In this document: one piece after another, positions 43,767-51,903 of the stretch
How the letters are laid out: each line of letters starts with the position of its first letter
Position numbering within the stretch: position 1 is the first letter of the stretch
Source of the DNA: CALAGB01 sp963789565
GTDB taxonomy: Bacteria; Chloroflexota; Chloroflexia; Thermomicrobiales; Thermomicrobiaceae
Assembly (NCBI GenBank): GCA_963789565.1
Contig: CAWBKX010000002.1
Span: forward strand, 1,612,001 to 1,676,000
Length of the DNA: 64,000 nt
Direction: 5' to 3'
Position numbers and translations under genes: made by a program
Notes under the pieces: model-generated
Databases searched by the model: none
Told to the model about the DNA's origin: nothing
The model's input: the letters and a program-made list of their open reading frames with translations, nothing else

Positions 43767-44411
43767 TCAGTGCTCCGCCTCCGTCGCCTCATCCGACTTG
43801 GCCTGGAATCGCTGGCGAAATGACTCCGTGTCGTTCAGTCGCGGAAAGGGCACATCCGCTGGAACCGGAACGCCCAGAAAGTGGCAAAGCGGCTCCCACC
43901 CTTCACTCACTTGATACACAAGCAATCGATCGGCCGGAACGCGCTGTTTCACCTCGGCGATGTGTTGCTCGAAGACGTCTGTGGCGTAGTCCTTGTCGTC
44001 GAGCCGACCATTGAACGTCCCGTCCCAGATGACTGCGCTGGTCATGCGTCGTTGAGCCAGTGTCTTGGGGTCGTCGCTCTCGTCGTTATTGCTGGGGTGG
44101 ATCGTGTTCATCACGCTCGTGTGCCACTTCTCCGGATCACGCACGGTGAGGAGCACCTTGGCGTCGGGGAAGACGTCCATCAATTCCGCGTAAAAGCGGC
44201 AGGCCGGCCAATCGACCGCGGCGTCATACCCATCGAACAGCGCTTCCCAATCGACCGGCGCGCCATCGGCCGCGGCTTGCCACATGGCGACGTGTTCGGG
44301 ATGTTGGAAGACCTCCATCATGTGGTAGCAGGGCCCGAACCCCAGCATTTCGAGTGCGACCTTCAATGAGTACGTCCCGGTGCGGCCAAACCCGGCACCA
44401 ATCACCTTCAA
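43767..44411 (-). CDS. sulfotransferase-family protein
   Basis: PAPS-dependent sulfotransferase-like protein of 214 residues. The N-terminal phosphosulfate-binding loop is GAGFGRTGTYSLKVALEMLGF. VLLTVRDPEKWHTSVMNTI contains the 3-prime phosphate-binding Arg and Ser. The C-terminal ADRLLVYQVSEGWEPLCHFLGVP is typical of the subgroup annotated as sulfotransferase family or P-loop hydrolase. Acceptor unknown. ATG at 44411. Confidence 0.87.
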   Translation of the reverse strand: MKVIGAGFGRTGTYSLKVALEMLGFGPCYHMMEVFQHPEHVAMWQAAADGAPVDWEALFDGYDAAVDWPACRFYAELMDVFPDAKVLLTVRDPEKWHTSVMNTIHPSNNDESDDPKTLAQRRMTSAVIWDGTFNGRLDDKDYATDVFEQHIAEVKQRVPADRLLVYQVSEGWEPLCHFLGVPVPADVPFPRLNDTESFRQRFQAKSDEATEAEH

Positions 44412-44732
44412 AGTGATCCGCCTCTCGCCTGAATTACGGCGTCAAACGTCGAAGCCAATGCATGCAGACACACGAGCACCTCCTTCCAACATACATCCAT
44501 GCGGATGCGGCCCGCTACCGCCTGCTGTGGAGAATGTCGGGAATGTCATGCTCAGCTCTGGCGTTGGCTGAAGTCGGGCGCCACAGTCTGGGGAGGCGCG
44601 TTATGATGGGAAGTGCGACCTCGGTCGCGATCCGCTAAGCGAGCGGGCGCCGGCAACCGCACCTGTCGGCGTCCGCGCCGTAGTTCGATCGAGCAGTGAT
44701 ACCCGACCGAAAATCAACGAGGAGAGACGCGA
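44412..44732. other. divergent intergenic region with GC-rich leader of lipA
   Basis: About 320 bases between the sulfotransferase (-) and lipA (+). The stretch 44610-44690 is GC-rich with several small inverted repeats (for example GCGACCTCGGTCGC), suggesting a structured leader. It does not match any riboswitch I know. CGAGGAGAG precedes lipA. Confidence 0.4.
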
Positions 44733-45653
44733 ATGAGCGCATCACGGCAGCCGCTCGTCCTGGGCAAGAAGCCGGATTGGTTCAAGGTTCGCAAGCAGCA
44801 CAGCGAGAACTACGTCGATCTCAAGCATTTGATTCACGGACAAAGCCTGCACACCGTCTGCGAAGAGGCCCGCTGCCCCAACATCTACGAATGCTGGTCC
44901 AAACGGACTGCCACCTTCATGATTCTGGGCGACCTCTGTACGCGGTCCTGCCGCTTCTGCAGCGTGAAGTGGGGCCGGCCAAGTCACGTCGATCTCCAGG
45001 AACCGAAGCGAGTAGCTGGCGCCGTACAGCAGATGGGACTCAAGTTCGCGGTCGTCACGTCGGTCAATCGTGACGATCTCCACGACGGCGGTGCTGGAAT
45101 CTTCGCCGAGACGATCCAGGAGATTCGCCATCGCCTGCCCGACTGTGGTGTCGAGGTTCTGATACCGGACTTTGAGGGGAACTGGGATGCCTTGAAGGTG
45201 GTGGTCGACGCTCAACCCGACATCCTCAACCACAACGTCGAGACGGTTCCGCGCCTCTTCCGACAGATCCAGCCGTGGGACAACTACGAGCTCAGTTTGG
45301 ATCTCTTCAGCCACGTGCACGAGATGGACTCAAACATGATCACCAAATCGGGCGTCATGGTCGGGCTCGGCGAGACGCGCGACGAATTGATCGCGGTGAT
45401 GCGCGCTCTGCACGCACGCGACGTCGACATCTTGACCATCGGCCAATACCTGCCTCCCTCCAAGCGCCACGCGAAGCTCGAGCGCTATTACAGCCTGGAG
45501 GAGTTCGAGGACCTCAAGCGGATCGGTCTGGAGATCGGCTTCGGGCATGTGGAATCCGGGCCGATGGTGCGCTCTTCGTATCATGCGGGGGATCAGGCGG
45601 AAGCGCTGAAGCTACGCCGTCTGCGCGAAGCCAAACAGGCCCAGAGCGCCTGA
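44733..45653 (+). CDS. lipA: lipoyl synthase
   Basis: Radical SAM enzyme inserting two sulfurs into octanoyl groups on lipoyl domains; cytoplasmic. 306 residues. The auxiliary [4Fe-4S] cysteines are Cys43, Cys48 and Cys54 (CEEARCPNIYEC) and the radical-SAM cysteines are Cys69, Cys73 and Cys76 (CTRSCRFC). The C-terminal RSSYHAGDQA supplies the Ser of the auxiliary cluster. ATG 44733 follows AACGAGGAGAG. lipB follows after 93 bases, so both steps of protein lipoylation from octanoyl-ACP are encoded here. Confidence 0.96.
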   Translation: MSASRQPLVLGKKPDWFKVRKQHSENYVDLKHLIHGQSLHTVCEEARCPNIYECWSKRTATFMILGDLCTRSCRFCSVKWGRPSHVDLQEPKRVAGAVQQMGLKFAVVTSVNRDDLHDGGAGIFAETIQEIRHRLPDCGVEVLIPDFEGNWDALKVVVDAQPDILNHNVETVPRLFRQIQPWDNYELSLDLFSHVHEMDSNMITKSGVMVGLGETRDELIAVMRALHARDVDILTIGQYLPPSKRHAKLERYYSLEEFEDLKRIGLEIGFGHVESGPMVRSSYHAGDQAEALKLRRLREAKQAQSA

Positions 45654-45746
45654 GCGCAACCGAGATCATTGCAGAGCGGCGTACACACACTTCATCGCCG
45701 CTCTGCCAGTCCGTTCTGCATGGGTTTCAGCAAGATTGAGCGCGGC

Positions 45747-46484
45747 ATGAGCACCAACACGATCCACGTCGTCGACGCGGGACGACTCGACTATCTGCAC
45801 GCCTGGCGATTGCAGCAGCGCCTGGCTGAGGCACGCCGCACTGACCGCGTGCCGGATCTTCTGCTCTTGACCGAGCACCCGCCCACCTACACCATCGGCC
45901 GTCGCGGCTCGCGCGACAATCTCTTGATTGACAAGCCAACGCTGAAGAACGTCGGCGCGGTCTGTTACGACGTCGATCGGGGCGGCGACATCACCTTCCA
46001 CGGTCCTGGTCAACTGGTGGTCTACAGCATCATCGACTTGGGGCTTACACAGCGCAGCGTGCGGCGTTATGTCGAGAATCTCGAGACGGTCGTGATCCGC
46101 ACGCTGGCCCAGTATGGGTTGGATACCAGCATCGATCCGGCTTATCCAGGCGTCTGGCTGGGCCGCGACAAGATCGCGGCCATTGGCATTTCGATCCATC
46201 ACGGCGTCAGCTATCACGGCTTCGCGCTGAATGTCGACCCGGACCTCCGCTACTTCGACTACATGATCCCCTGCGGCATTCCGGATCGTGGCGCCACGTC
46301 GCTCTCACGTGAGATCGGGCGCCGCGTCGAGATACGCGCGGTCTCCGATCTGGTGGTGGAGCACTTTGCCACCGTGTTCGGCGTGAGTCTCGAACGGGAT
46401 CTGAATTTAGAGGGGCTCGTTCGTTCCAGTCAGAACAGGCTGACTGATGGCGCGGATGCTGAAATCGTGGTCAGTACAAGTTGA
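45747..46484 (+). CDS. lipB: lipoyl(octanoyl) transferase
   Basis: Transfers octanoate from acyl carrier protein to lipoyl domains. 245 residues. Catalytic Lys142 (GRDKIAAIGI) and Cys176 (MIPCGIPDRGATSL) are present, as is the PTYTIGRRGSRDNLL region and GGDITFHGPGQLVVY. ATG 45747 gives MSTNTIHVVDAGRL; the frame is open 26 codons further upstream but without support. Second gene of the lipA-lipB unit. Confidence 0.95.
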   Translation: MSTNTIHVVDAGRLDYLHAWRLQQRLAEARRTDRVPDLLLLTEHPPTYTIGRRGSRDNLLIDKPTLKNVGAVCYDVDRGGDITFHGPGQLVVYSIIDLGLTQRSVRRYVENLETVVIRTLAQYGLDTSIDPAYPGVWLGRDKIAAIGISIHHGVSYHGFALNVDPDLRYFDYMIPCGIPDRGATSLSREIGRRVEIRAVSDLVVEHFATVFGVSLERDLNLEGLVRSSQNRLTDGADAEIVVSTS

Positions 46485-46497
46485 CGAGGTTGACCTG

Positions 46498-46809
46498 TCA
46501 GTCGATCGGCGGGTCATCGACGCCGAAAATGCGCAGCACGCTGTATTGCAGCGCATGGGTTGCTTCTTGAGGGTTCATGCGTCCCGCCGAGATCTCCTGA
46601 CTGGCGATGCCTCCCAACCCGAACATGGCGGCCAACATCCAGTCCACCGGCAGTTTACGGTCAAAGTCGCCTGAGTCCTGGCCTCGTCTGATGAGACGTT
46701 CCAGAGGTTCGAGGATCGGCTCATGGGTTCGCGGAACCGAGTTCCCCGGCTCATCGCCCCCTAATTTGGCCAGCGGCGATGCCCTGTTGGACAGTGACGG
46801 CGCCTGCAC
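46498..46809 (-). pseudogene. TetR-family C-terminal-domain remnant
   Basis: 103 codons resembling only the ligand-binding half of a TetR regulator: EPLERLIRRGQDSGDFDRKLPVDWMLAAMFGLGGIASQEISAGRMNPQEATHALQYSVLRIFGV. The N-terminal helix-turn-helix, about 60-80 residues, is missing. None of the minus-strand frames upstream of 46809 encodes one. Probably a truncated gene; expression is doubtful. Confidence 0.55.
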
Positions 46810-46924
46810 TGAAGACGGAAGATACGCGTACGGAGAACAGGCCAGAATAGCTCATCTAATCGGCCTCTGGATGGTCGAGGTCGACGGCGAGTGGGATCGT
46901 TCCTTTCGAGCATTGGGGGCTGAG

Positions 46925-47182
46925 ATGAGCTTCGATAGCGACGTTCGTGTACCGGCCCACGTGAGTCTCGAGGATGCCGCGCTGATCTTCGCGCGGGATC
47001 TTCCCTCGCTGAGCGACGCACAGCTTGTGCAGGTGCTCTTCGAGGCGCGCGAGCTCACGTATCACCTCATCGCCGGGATGCTGGCGCCGCTGGCGCGGGC
47101 CGAGCTCGCGCGCCGCAGGTTGGCGCATGCGACGTCGCCGGTGATGCACCCGGAGGATTCCCAGCGCAGTCGCTCGTCGTGA
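46925..47182 (+). CDS. small hypothetical helical protein
   Basis: 85 residues, not recognised. Helix-rich sequence: SLEDAALIFARDLPSLSDAQLVQVLFEARELTYHLIAGMLAPLARAELARRRL. The chosen ATG at 46925 has GGGGGCTGAG just upstream; the frame is open much further (to 46607) but overlaps the TetR remnant. Codon composition looks coding. It faces the hypothetical gene at 47192 across nine bases (convergent). Confidence 0.5.
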   Translation: MSFDSDVRVPAHVSLEDAALIFARDLPSLSDAQLVQVLFEARELTYHLIAGMLAPLARAELARRRLAHATSPVMHPEDSQRSRSS

Positions 47183-47191
47183 CGCGGCGGG

Positions 47192-47518
47192 TCAGGGACG
47201 GAGTGGTGGCGGCCAGTTTGGTGCGTCGTCAGCGGCACCGTCGCGTTCGAAAACCTGCCAGCCGTTTGAGGCGCGATCGACGCGCTGCCGTTCGCTGGTG
47301 AAGCGCTCGTCGTAGAAGGTGGCGTCGAGATCCTTGGGCGTCTGCGGCTCCATACCTTTGCGCTGTTCTTCCCAGCTCACCTTTGTGCCGGCCATGGTGC
47401 CGCGCGCGGGTTGCGGGTGCTTGCCGCCACGCCGGAGCTTGGCCGCCTGAGGGTTGGTTTCCCCGGCGATCTCCTCGTCAGGCCGTTCGTCTTCAGGTTG
47501 TTCGTTCTCGTCGGCCAC
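47192..47518 (-). CDS. hypothetical acidic, low-complexity protein
   Basis: 108 residues starting MADENEQPEDERPDEEIAGETNP, followed by charged sequence without hydrophobic core and a Pro-rich end. Probably intrinsically disordered. GAGAGAGG lies upstream of the GTG at 47518. No family recognised. The divergent imuB-like gene lies 197 bases away, with the SOS box in between, so it could share regulation. Confidence 0.5.
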   Translation of the reverse strand: MADENEQPEDERPDEEIAGETNPQAAKLRRGGKHPQPARGTMAGTKVSWEEQRKGMEPQTPKDLDATFYDERFTSERQRVDRASNGWQVFERDGAADDAPNWPPPLRP

Positions 47519-47644
47519 GGGCCTCTCTCTTCCGCCTATTCCCTCCGACCCGCAAGCGAGTGCTCCGAGGGGACGAGCCGTTCATTCGCTCAGCTACCTT
47601 AGCAGATGCGCCCCGACACAGACCAGAGTACTCTTGCCAGATAC

Positions 47645-47656
47645 GAACATATGTTC
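47645..47656. promoter_or_regulatory. LexA (SOS) box upstream of the imuB-like gene
   Basis: GAACATATGTTC (GAAC-N4-GTTC), a perfect 12-base palindrome 59 bases upstream of the imuB-like start. It is the same core as the dinB box at 38725. It could also act on the minus-strand gene at 47192-47518. Confidence 0.8.
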
Positions 47657-47715
47657 TATTCTGGAGCCACGGCAGCCAACATACCGGCCGCCGTACGGGG
47701 AAGGAGCATCTGGCC

Positions 47716-48903
47716 ATGCCAATTGCCTGTCTCAGCATTCCGCATTTCGCCTTGCGCGTAGCGCTCCTCAGCCAGCCTGAGCTGGATGGGACGCCGTTGG
47801 TCCTCAGCACGCCACCGGGTGGACGTTCCCTCGTCGTCGATCGCACGCCCGAGGCCGCCGCGCGTGGCATCCGCACCGGCATGTCCCTCAAGGAAGCCAC
47901 GGCGCTCTGCCCTGCGGCGGTCATCATCCATCCTGATCCGGTGCGCGATGCTGAAGTCTTCGAGCGCATCATCGGCCGACTGGAGGCGCTCAGCCCATTG
48001 GTCGAGCCGGAGCGTCCTGGTGTCTGCTACGTCGATCTCTACGGACTGGAGCGCCACTACGGCTCGCCGGAGCGCGCCGCCGAGCGCCTGCTGCGTACGT
48101 CACCGCCCATCCTCCGTCCACGCATCGGCATCGCGACGGGCAAATTCAGCGCCTGGCTGGCAGCACAGGAGGCCGCGCCCGGCACCACCCTGGTCCTGCA
48201 AGATTCCGAGCTCAACCAATTCCTGGCCGTGCAGCCCGTCGAGCGACTTCCCTTGAAGATCGAGACAATTCGACGACTGGAGCAACTCGGCATCCGCACC
48301 TTCGCCGATCTGCGAGCGTTACCCATCTCAGCCGTGCAGGCGCGCTTCGGCCCGGCTGGACGAGACGCCTGGAAGCTGGCACGTGGCGAAGACGACAGCC
48401 GCGTCGAGCCGCGCCGGTATGAGGAGACGATCGTCGAGCATCTCAACTTGCCCGCTCCGGCCGTCAGCCACGAGACGCTCCTCATTGGCATGCGTCAGTT
48501 AATCACGCGCGCCTTCAGCCGCCCCACCATGCGCCATCGCGCCACACGCCAGGCACGGCTGCTCGGGCTGATTGAAGGGGGCGGCTCCTGGGAGCACGTG
48601 GCGACCTTGCGCGAGCCGTTGGATGCCCCTCGACTGATCAAGGCGCTGGGACACCGGCTGCATACCGTCGAATTACCCGGTCCACTCGAAGCGCTGACGC
48701 TGGAGCTCTCAGGCTTGACGATCGAGTCCGCTCATCAGGAGGCGTTGCTCGGAGCGCGACCACGCCGCACGCGCCAGATCGTCGACGCCATCCGCCAGCT
48801 CAAGCAGCGCTATGGCACATCGCCGATTTATCACATCGTGGAGGTCGAACCATGGTCGCGCATCCCGGAGCGAAGAAGGGCACTGATCAGCTACGACCCC
48901 TGA
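47716..48903 (+). CDS. Y-family polymerase homologue without catalytic residues (ImuB-like)
   Basis: 396-residue Y-family fold protein. Motif I, normally DLDAFF, reads ACLSIPHFALR, and motif III, normally SIDEAYLDL, reads RPGVCYVDL. The metal-binding Asp/Glu residues are lost, as in ImuB, an adaptor of the SOS mutasome rather than a polymerase. The helix-hairpin-helix region is LRRLEQLGIRTFADLRALP-like (IRRLEQLGIRTFADLRALPISAV). ATG 47716 follows GGGAAGGAGCA. A SOS box lies 59 bases upstream. ImuA and DnaE2 genes are not in this window. The next gene overlaps its end. Confidence 0.88.
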   Translation: MPIACLSIPHFALRVALLSQPELDGTPLVLSTPPGGRSLVVDRTPEAAARGIRTGMSLKEATALCPAAVIIHPDPVRDAEVFERIIGRLEALSPLVEPERPGVCYVDLYGLERHYGSPERAAERLLRTSPPILRPRIGIATGKFSAWLAAQEAAPGTTLVLQDSELNQFLAVQPVERLPLKIETIRRLEQLGIRTFADLRALPISAVQARFGPAGRDAWKLARGEDDSRVEPRRYEETIVEHLNLPAPAVSHETLLIGMRQLITRAFSRPTMRHRATRQARLLGLIEGGGSWEHVATLREPLDAPRLIKALGHRLHTVELPGPLEALTLELSGLTIESAHQEALLGARPRRTRQIVDAIRQLKQRYGTSPIYHIVEVEPWSRIPERRRALISYDP

Positions 48904-49133
48904 ATCTGCCCAAGGCGATCGACGTGCAGACCGAGGGAGATGTTCCGGCCATGCTGATCGAGGGGAAACGCCGTTCGAAGGTGGTGCAGGTGCAGGATGT
49001 CTGGCGCATCGACGACGAGTGGTGGCGCAACCCGATCAGCCGCCGCTACTACCAGCTCGTGTTGGAGGACGGCACCCTGCGCACCGTCTACCACGACCTC
49101 ATCAGCGACTCGTGGCACGAGCAGGCGTATTGA
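48852..49133 (+). CDS. DUF6504-like small protein, partner of the ImuB-like gene
   Basis: 93 residues. The C-terminal part (VWRIDDEWWRNPISRRYYQLVLEDGTLRTVYHDLISDSWHEQAY) resembles DUF6504, a small beta-rich domain that often occurs at the end of, or just after, DinB/ImuB-like proteins. It overlaps the 3-prime end of the imuB-like gene by 52 bases in another frame, so translation is probably coupled. Function unknown; a role in error-prone repair is inferred from context. Confidence 0.75.
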   Translation: MVAHPGAKKGTDQLRPLNLPKAIDVQTEGDVPAMLIEGKRRSKVVQVQDVWRIDDEWWRNPISRRYYQLVLEDGTLRTVYHDLISDSWHEQAY

Positions 49134-49369
49134 GGGGCGATCCCAGATCATTCCCAACGTCATCGCAACGGCAAAACCGAACACTATTATGTGGTGGCGG
49201 GCGTCCCTGCCCGCCTTCTTCGAGCGATTGAATGCATGTCAAACGGCGCAAAACGTCGAACGATCTTCCTGACAAACCGCGTTGGTGACCGCCTCACGAA
49301 GGCCGGCACAGGTCCGGCCACTACGAAATGGGGTCGATGAGAGCCGATGCGAGGACGACATGTGGTGCT

Positions 49370-50005
49370 TCACAAGGGCCGAAGTTCAATAGTCCCTGCC
49401 AATCTCCGAAACGCCGCCCCTGGAGCACCCGACTCGAGCCGCCGCCGGATGAGGGCAGCGCATTGCTCTGGGCTCAGCAGTGAGGTGTCAACCTCCATAT
49501 CGTAAATGCCAGGGATGTGGACCGCTTCCTGCCAGCGCACGACCGGATCGGGAATCGAGCCGTCGGTGGGGTAATCGACCTTCCACGTGGCACGCCGCCG
49601 CTCCATGATGACATCGATCGGGCAGTGCACGCCGACGAAGAGGATCGGCAACCCTTCAAGCAACCGCGCGCACTTCGGCAGAATCCCGAGCGGCTGAGAG
49701 TACCTATCGTGATGACCGACGTCGACCGCGACGTTCAACCCAAGTCGGCTGTACGCGGCAATGGATTCATACAGCGCCAGGTAGAGCATCTCCACCAGCG
49801 GCTCGAGGTCCGGACGCTCACCGCCGGGCCGCAGACCAATACCCGGCTGGAAGCGTTCGGGCGTCGTTCGAATACTCTGGTCGACACCCAGATTGATCCA
49901 AACTCCGTCAAATGTCCGCTGAATAGTCACGGCGATGCTCGTTTTTCCCGAGCGCGGCACTCCATTCAGGATGACGATTTGGCCGGGAAAGCTCGACTTG
50001 GACAC
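49370..50005 (-). CDS. CPT-type (chloramphenicol phosphotransferase-like) P-loop kinase
   Basis: 211-residue P-loop kinase. Walker A NGVPRSGKTS (about 14-23), then GVWINLGVDQSIRTTPERFQPGIGLRPGG, typical of the CPT family. VDVGHHDRY supplies the catalytic Asp; ERRRATWKVDYPTDGSIPDPVVRWQ is the lid and substrate region. Streptomyces CPT inactivates chloramphenicol; here neither the substrate nor resistance can be claimed from sequence. ATG at 50005. Confidence 0.85.
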   Translation of the reverse strand: MSKSSFPGQIVILNGVPRSGKTSIAVTIQRTFDGVWINLGVDQSIRTTPERFQPGIGLRPGGERPDLEPLVEMLYLALYESIAAYSRLGLNVAVDVGHHDRYSQPLGILPKCARLLEGLPILFVGVHCPIDVIMERRRATWKVDYPTDGSIPDPVVRWQEAVHIPGIYDMEVDTSLLSPEQCAALIRRRLESGAPGAAFRRLAGTIELRPL

Positions 50006-50067
50006 CTATTCCTCCGTGGAATCGCCACTTGTCGCGAGGCACTCAACTCGAAGCGCGAAACGGCCGC

Positions 50068-50514
50068 CTAGCTCGCTCCTCCAGACCCGAGCTTCTCGGC
50101 GAGCTCGACGATCAGTCCTTCGGGACCGCGAACATAGCACAGCCGATAGAAGTCCTCGTAATCCTGCACCTCGCCGACCAGGTCGAAACCTTGGTCGCGC
50201 AGTCCGCTGACGATCCCGTTGAGGTTATCGACCTCTATGCAGATGTGCCGGAAGCCCATCCGGTTTGGTGGCAACGCCTGCGGGGTTTGGTCTTCATCCG
50301 GCGCAACGTACTTGACGAGCTCCAGCGTGCCGCTGCCGTCCGGCGTCCGCACCATCATGATCTCTGCGCGGACGCCCTCGAGCCCGTTGATCCTATCAAC
50401 CACCTCGCCCTCGACCATCATCGGACCATCGCTCGTGAAACCCAGGCCAAGAAAGAACGCTCCAACGACGTCGAGGTCATCGACGACCACACCCACGTGG
50501 TCGAAACGCAGCAT
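50068..50514 (-). CDS. VOC-family (glyoxalase-like) protein
   Basis: 148 residues with two beta-alpha-beta-beta-beta modules: MLRFDHVGVVVDDLDVVGAFFLGLGF and FRHICIEVDNLNGIVSGLRDQGFDLVGEV. The metal ligands fit the VOC fold: His in FDHVGV, Glu in TLELVKY, His in FRHICI, and Glu in LIVELAEKLG. The start at 50514 was picked as the family methionine; a slightly longer start at 50529 is possible. Specific reaction unknown. Confidence 0.85.
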   Translation of the reverse strand: MLRFDHVGVVVDDLDVVGAFFLGLGFTSDGPMMVEGEVVDRINGLEGVRAEIMMVRTPDGSGTLELVKYVAPDEDQTPQALPPNRMGFRHICIEVDNLNGIVSGLRDQGFDLVGEVQDYEDFYRLCYVRGPEGLIVELAEKLGSGGAS

Positions 50515-50591
50515 CCCCACAACATTCACTCCGTAGACACCACGAACAGTCGGGCTGGTGCAACTGTGATCAACAGCATGCCAGCCGACCT

Positions 50592-51347
50592 TCAGCGCAA
50601 CAACTGCCCTTCAATCAGGTAGTAGCCCTCGGTGAGCACGATTCCGTCCTCGCTACCATGCGCGTCTTCGAGTGCCAGGAGCGCATCGATCTCCCTCACC
50701 GGGTCGAAACCGGGGATGGTCCAGGGAGCGGTCAGCAGCAAGAAGACGACGTCGCCGAGCGAGCGATAGGCAACGCGATGCTCGTGCATGGCGCGTTTCA
50801 CTGTCATACCGGCCGCCTCGAAGGCAGAGGCGTACAGTGTGAAATGGTCTGGGAATACTTGCCGATGCGGGAAGAACTCGGTCAGCTCCGGCCAATGGTC
50901 CGATACGACCTGCTGTGTGACGACTCGTCCGCCTGGCACAAGCACGCGAATGACTTCAGTCGGATCGAGCTCTTCGTGGCGATTCAGCACGAGGTCGAAC
51001 GTCGAATCCAGAAACGGGAGCGCCAAACTGGAGCAGCGCACCACGTCGCCGCCAAGCGACGCGAGCCGCTTTTTTGCAACCGGCGCGTTGACGACCCATT
51101 CCTCAGTCGCCACGAACGAGCAATCGAGTCCGCTCATGATCCATTCAAGCACCTCGCCGCCGCCGGTGCCGAGGTCCAGGATGCGTTTGGCCGAACGCGC
51201 ATATTCTCGCGCGATCGCCTCATAGTCCCAGGGAGGGCCGGGCTCCAGTGGCTCTTTCGCCACATCACCAAACTCCCAACCGGAGAAGTCGCGAGCCCTC
51301 TCGACGTATGGCTGCAGCTGATTGAGCGCATCGTCGCGACGATTCAT
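50592..51347 (-). CDS. SAM-dependent class I methyltransferase
   Basis: 251 residues. The SAM-binding motif I is RILDLGTGGGEVLEWI (about 60-75), with post-I ATEEWVVNAPVAKKRL and motif III-like RVLVPGGRVVTQQVVSD. It looks like a UbiE/type-11 methyltransferase. Start ATG 51347 (MNRRDDALNQL). The substrate is unknown. It lies 178 bases downstream of the DsrE gene on the same strand, so it may belong to that cluster. Confidence 0.85.
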   Translation of the reverse strand: MNRRDDALNQLQPYVERARDFSGWEFGDVAKEPLEPGPPWDYEAIAREYARSAKRILDLGTGGGEVLEWIMSGLDCSFVATEEWVVNAPVAKKRLASLGGDVVRCSSLALPFLDSTFDLVLNRHEELDPTEVIRVLVPGGRVVTQQVVSDHWPELTEFFPHRQVFPDHFTLYASAFEAAGMTVKRAMHEHRVAYRSLGDVVFLLLTAPWTIPGFDPVREIDALLALEDAHGSEDGIVLTEGYYLIEGQLLR

Positions 51348-51524
51348 GGTGATCATCCTCATGGTATGGATGCGCGCGAACGCGGATTGTCCGATGCGGG
51401 AATCATCACCGATTTCCGCCCTGTCTGAAACCATCACGGCTCAATCGCCGCATAGAATTCGGCCGGAGTCGGGAAGAGATCCCAATTCCGACCGGGCGCG
51501 TCGCAGAACCGGAACGAGGTGAGG

Positions 51525-51887
51525 TCAGAACCCGAGCGTCGCCGCTCCTGACGCAATGTACTCCACCACGTTCGCCGCAGTTACTACCCGGGCGCCGTCG
51601 ATCAGATCGGACTCGCTGATGCCGCGCGGTTTCGTGCACGTTCCGCAGGCCCAGATCTCGCCGCCGTTTTGCTTGAATGACGAGATGACGTCACTCAGCG
51701 GTGGAAACCCTTCTTTGGCCACGTGATCAGCGTAGCCTTTCGTGGCCAGCCACACTCCGTCGACTGTCAGGAGCACGACGGTTTCCTGATCCGCACCGGC
51801 CGAGATGTTGCCCATGATGAATGCCAGGGTAGCACGTTCAGGGTCGTCCTTGCCGCTCATCGCATTTATCAGAATCTTCACTGCCAT
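51525..51887 (-). CDS. DsrE-family protein
   Basis: 120-residue DsrE/DsrF/TusD-like protein: MAVKILINAMSGKDDPERATLAF, then a peroxide-like loop ETVVLLTVDGVWLAT, and the cysteine pair Cys81 and Cys84 in WACGTCTKPRGI. In DsrE-type proteins a cysteine at this position carries persulfide sulfur. It starts at ATG 51887, which follows AGAGGAAGTC. The stop of the SnoaL-TusA fusion upstream (51904) lies 16 bases before, so the two are almost surely cotranscribed. Confidence 0.87.
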   Translation of the reverse strand: MAVKILINAMSGKDDPERATLAFIMGNISAGADQETVVLLTVDGVWLATKGYADHVAKEGFPPLSDVISSFKQNGGEIWACGTCTKPRGISESDLIDGARVVTAANVVEYIASGAATLGF

Positions 51888-51903
51888 TTGACTTCCTCTC
51901 TCA

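Noticed and set aside
44580..44732. A known riboswitch class before lipA
   Set aside because: The stems seen do not match the conserved cores of SAM, TPP, cobalamin or other classes I can recognise.
49370..50005. Calling the CPT-like kinase a chloramphenicol resistance gene
   Set aside because: The family has many members of unknown substrate; sequence alone does not support resistance.
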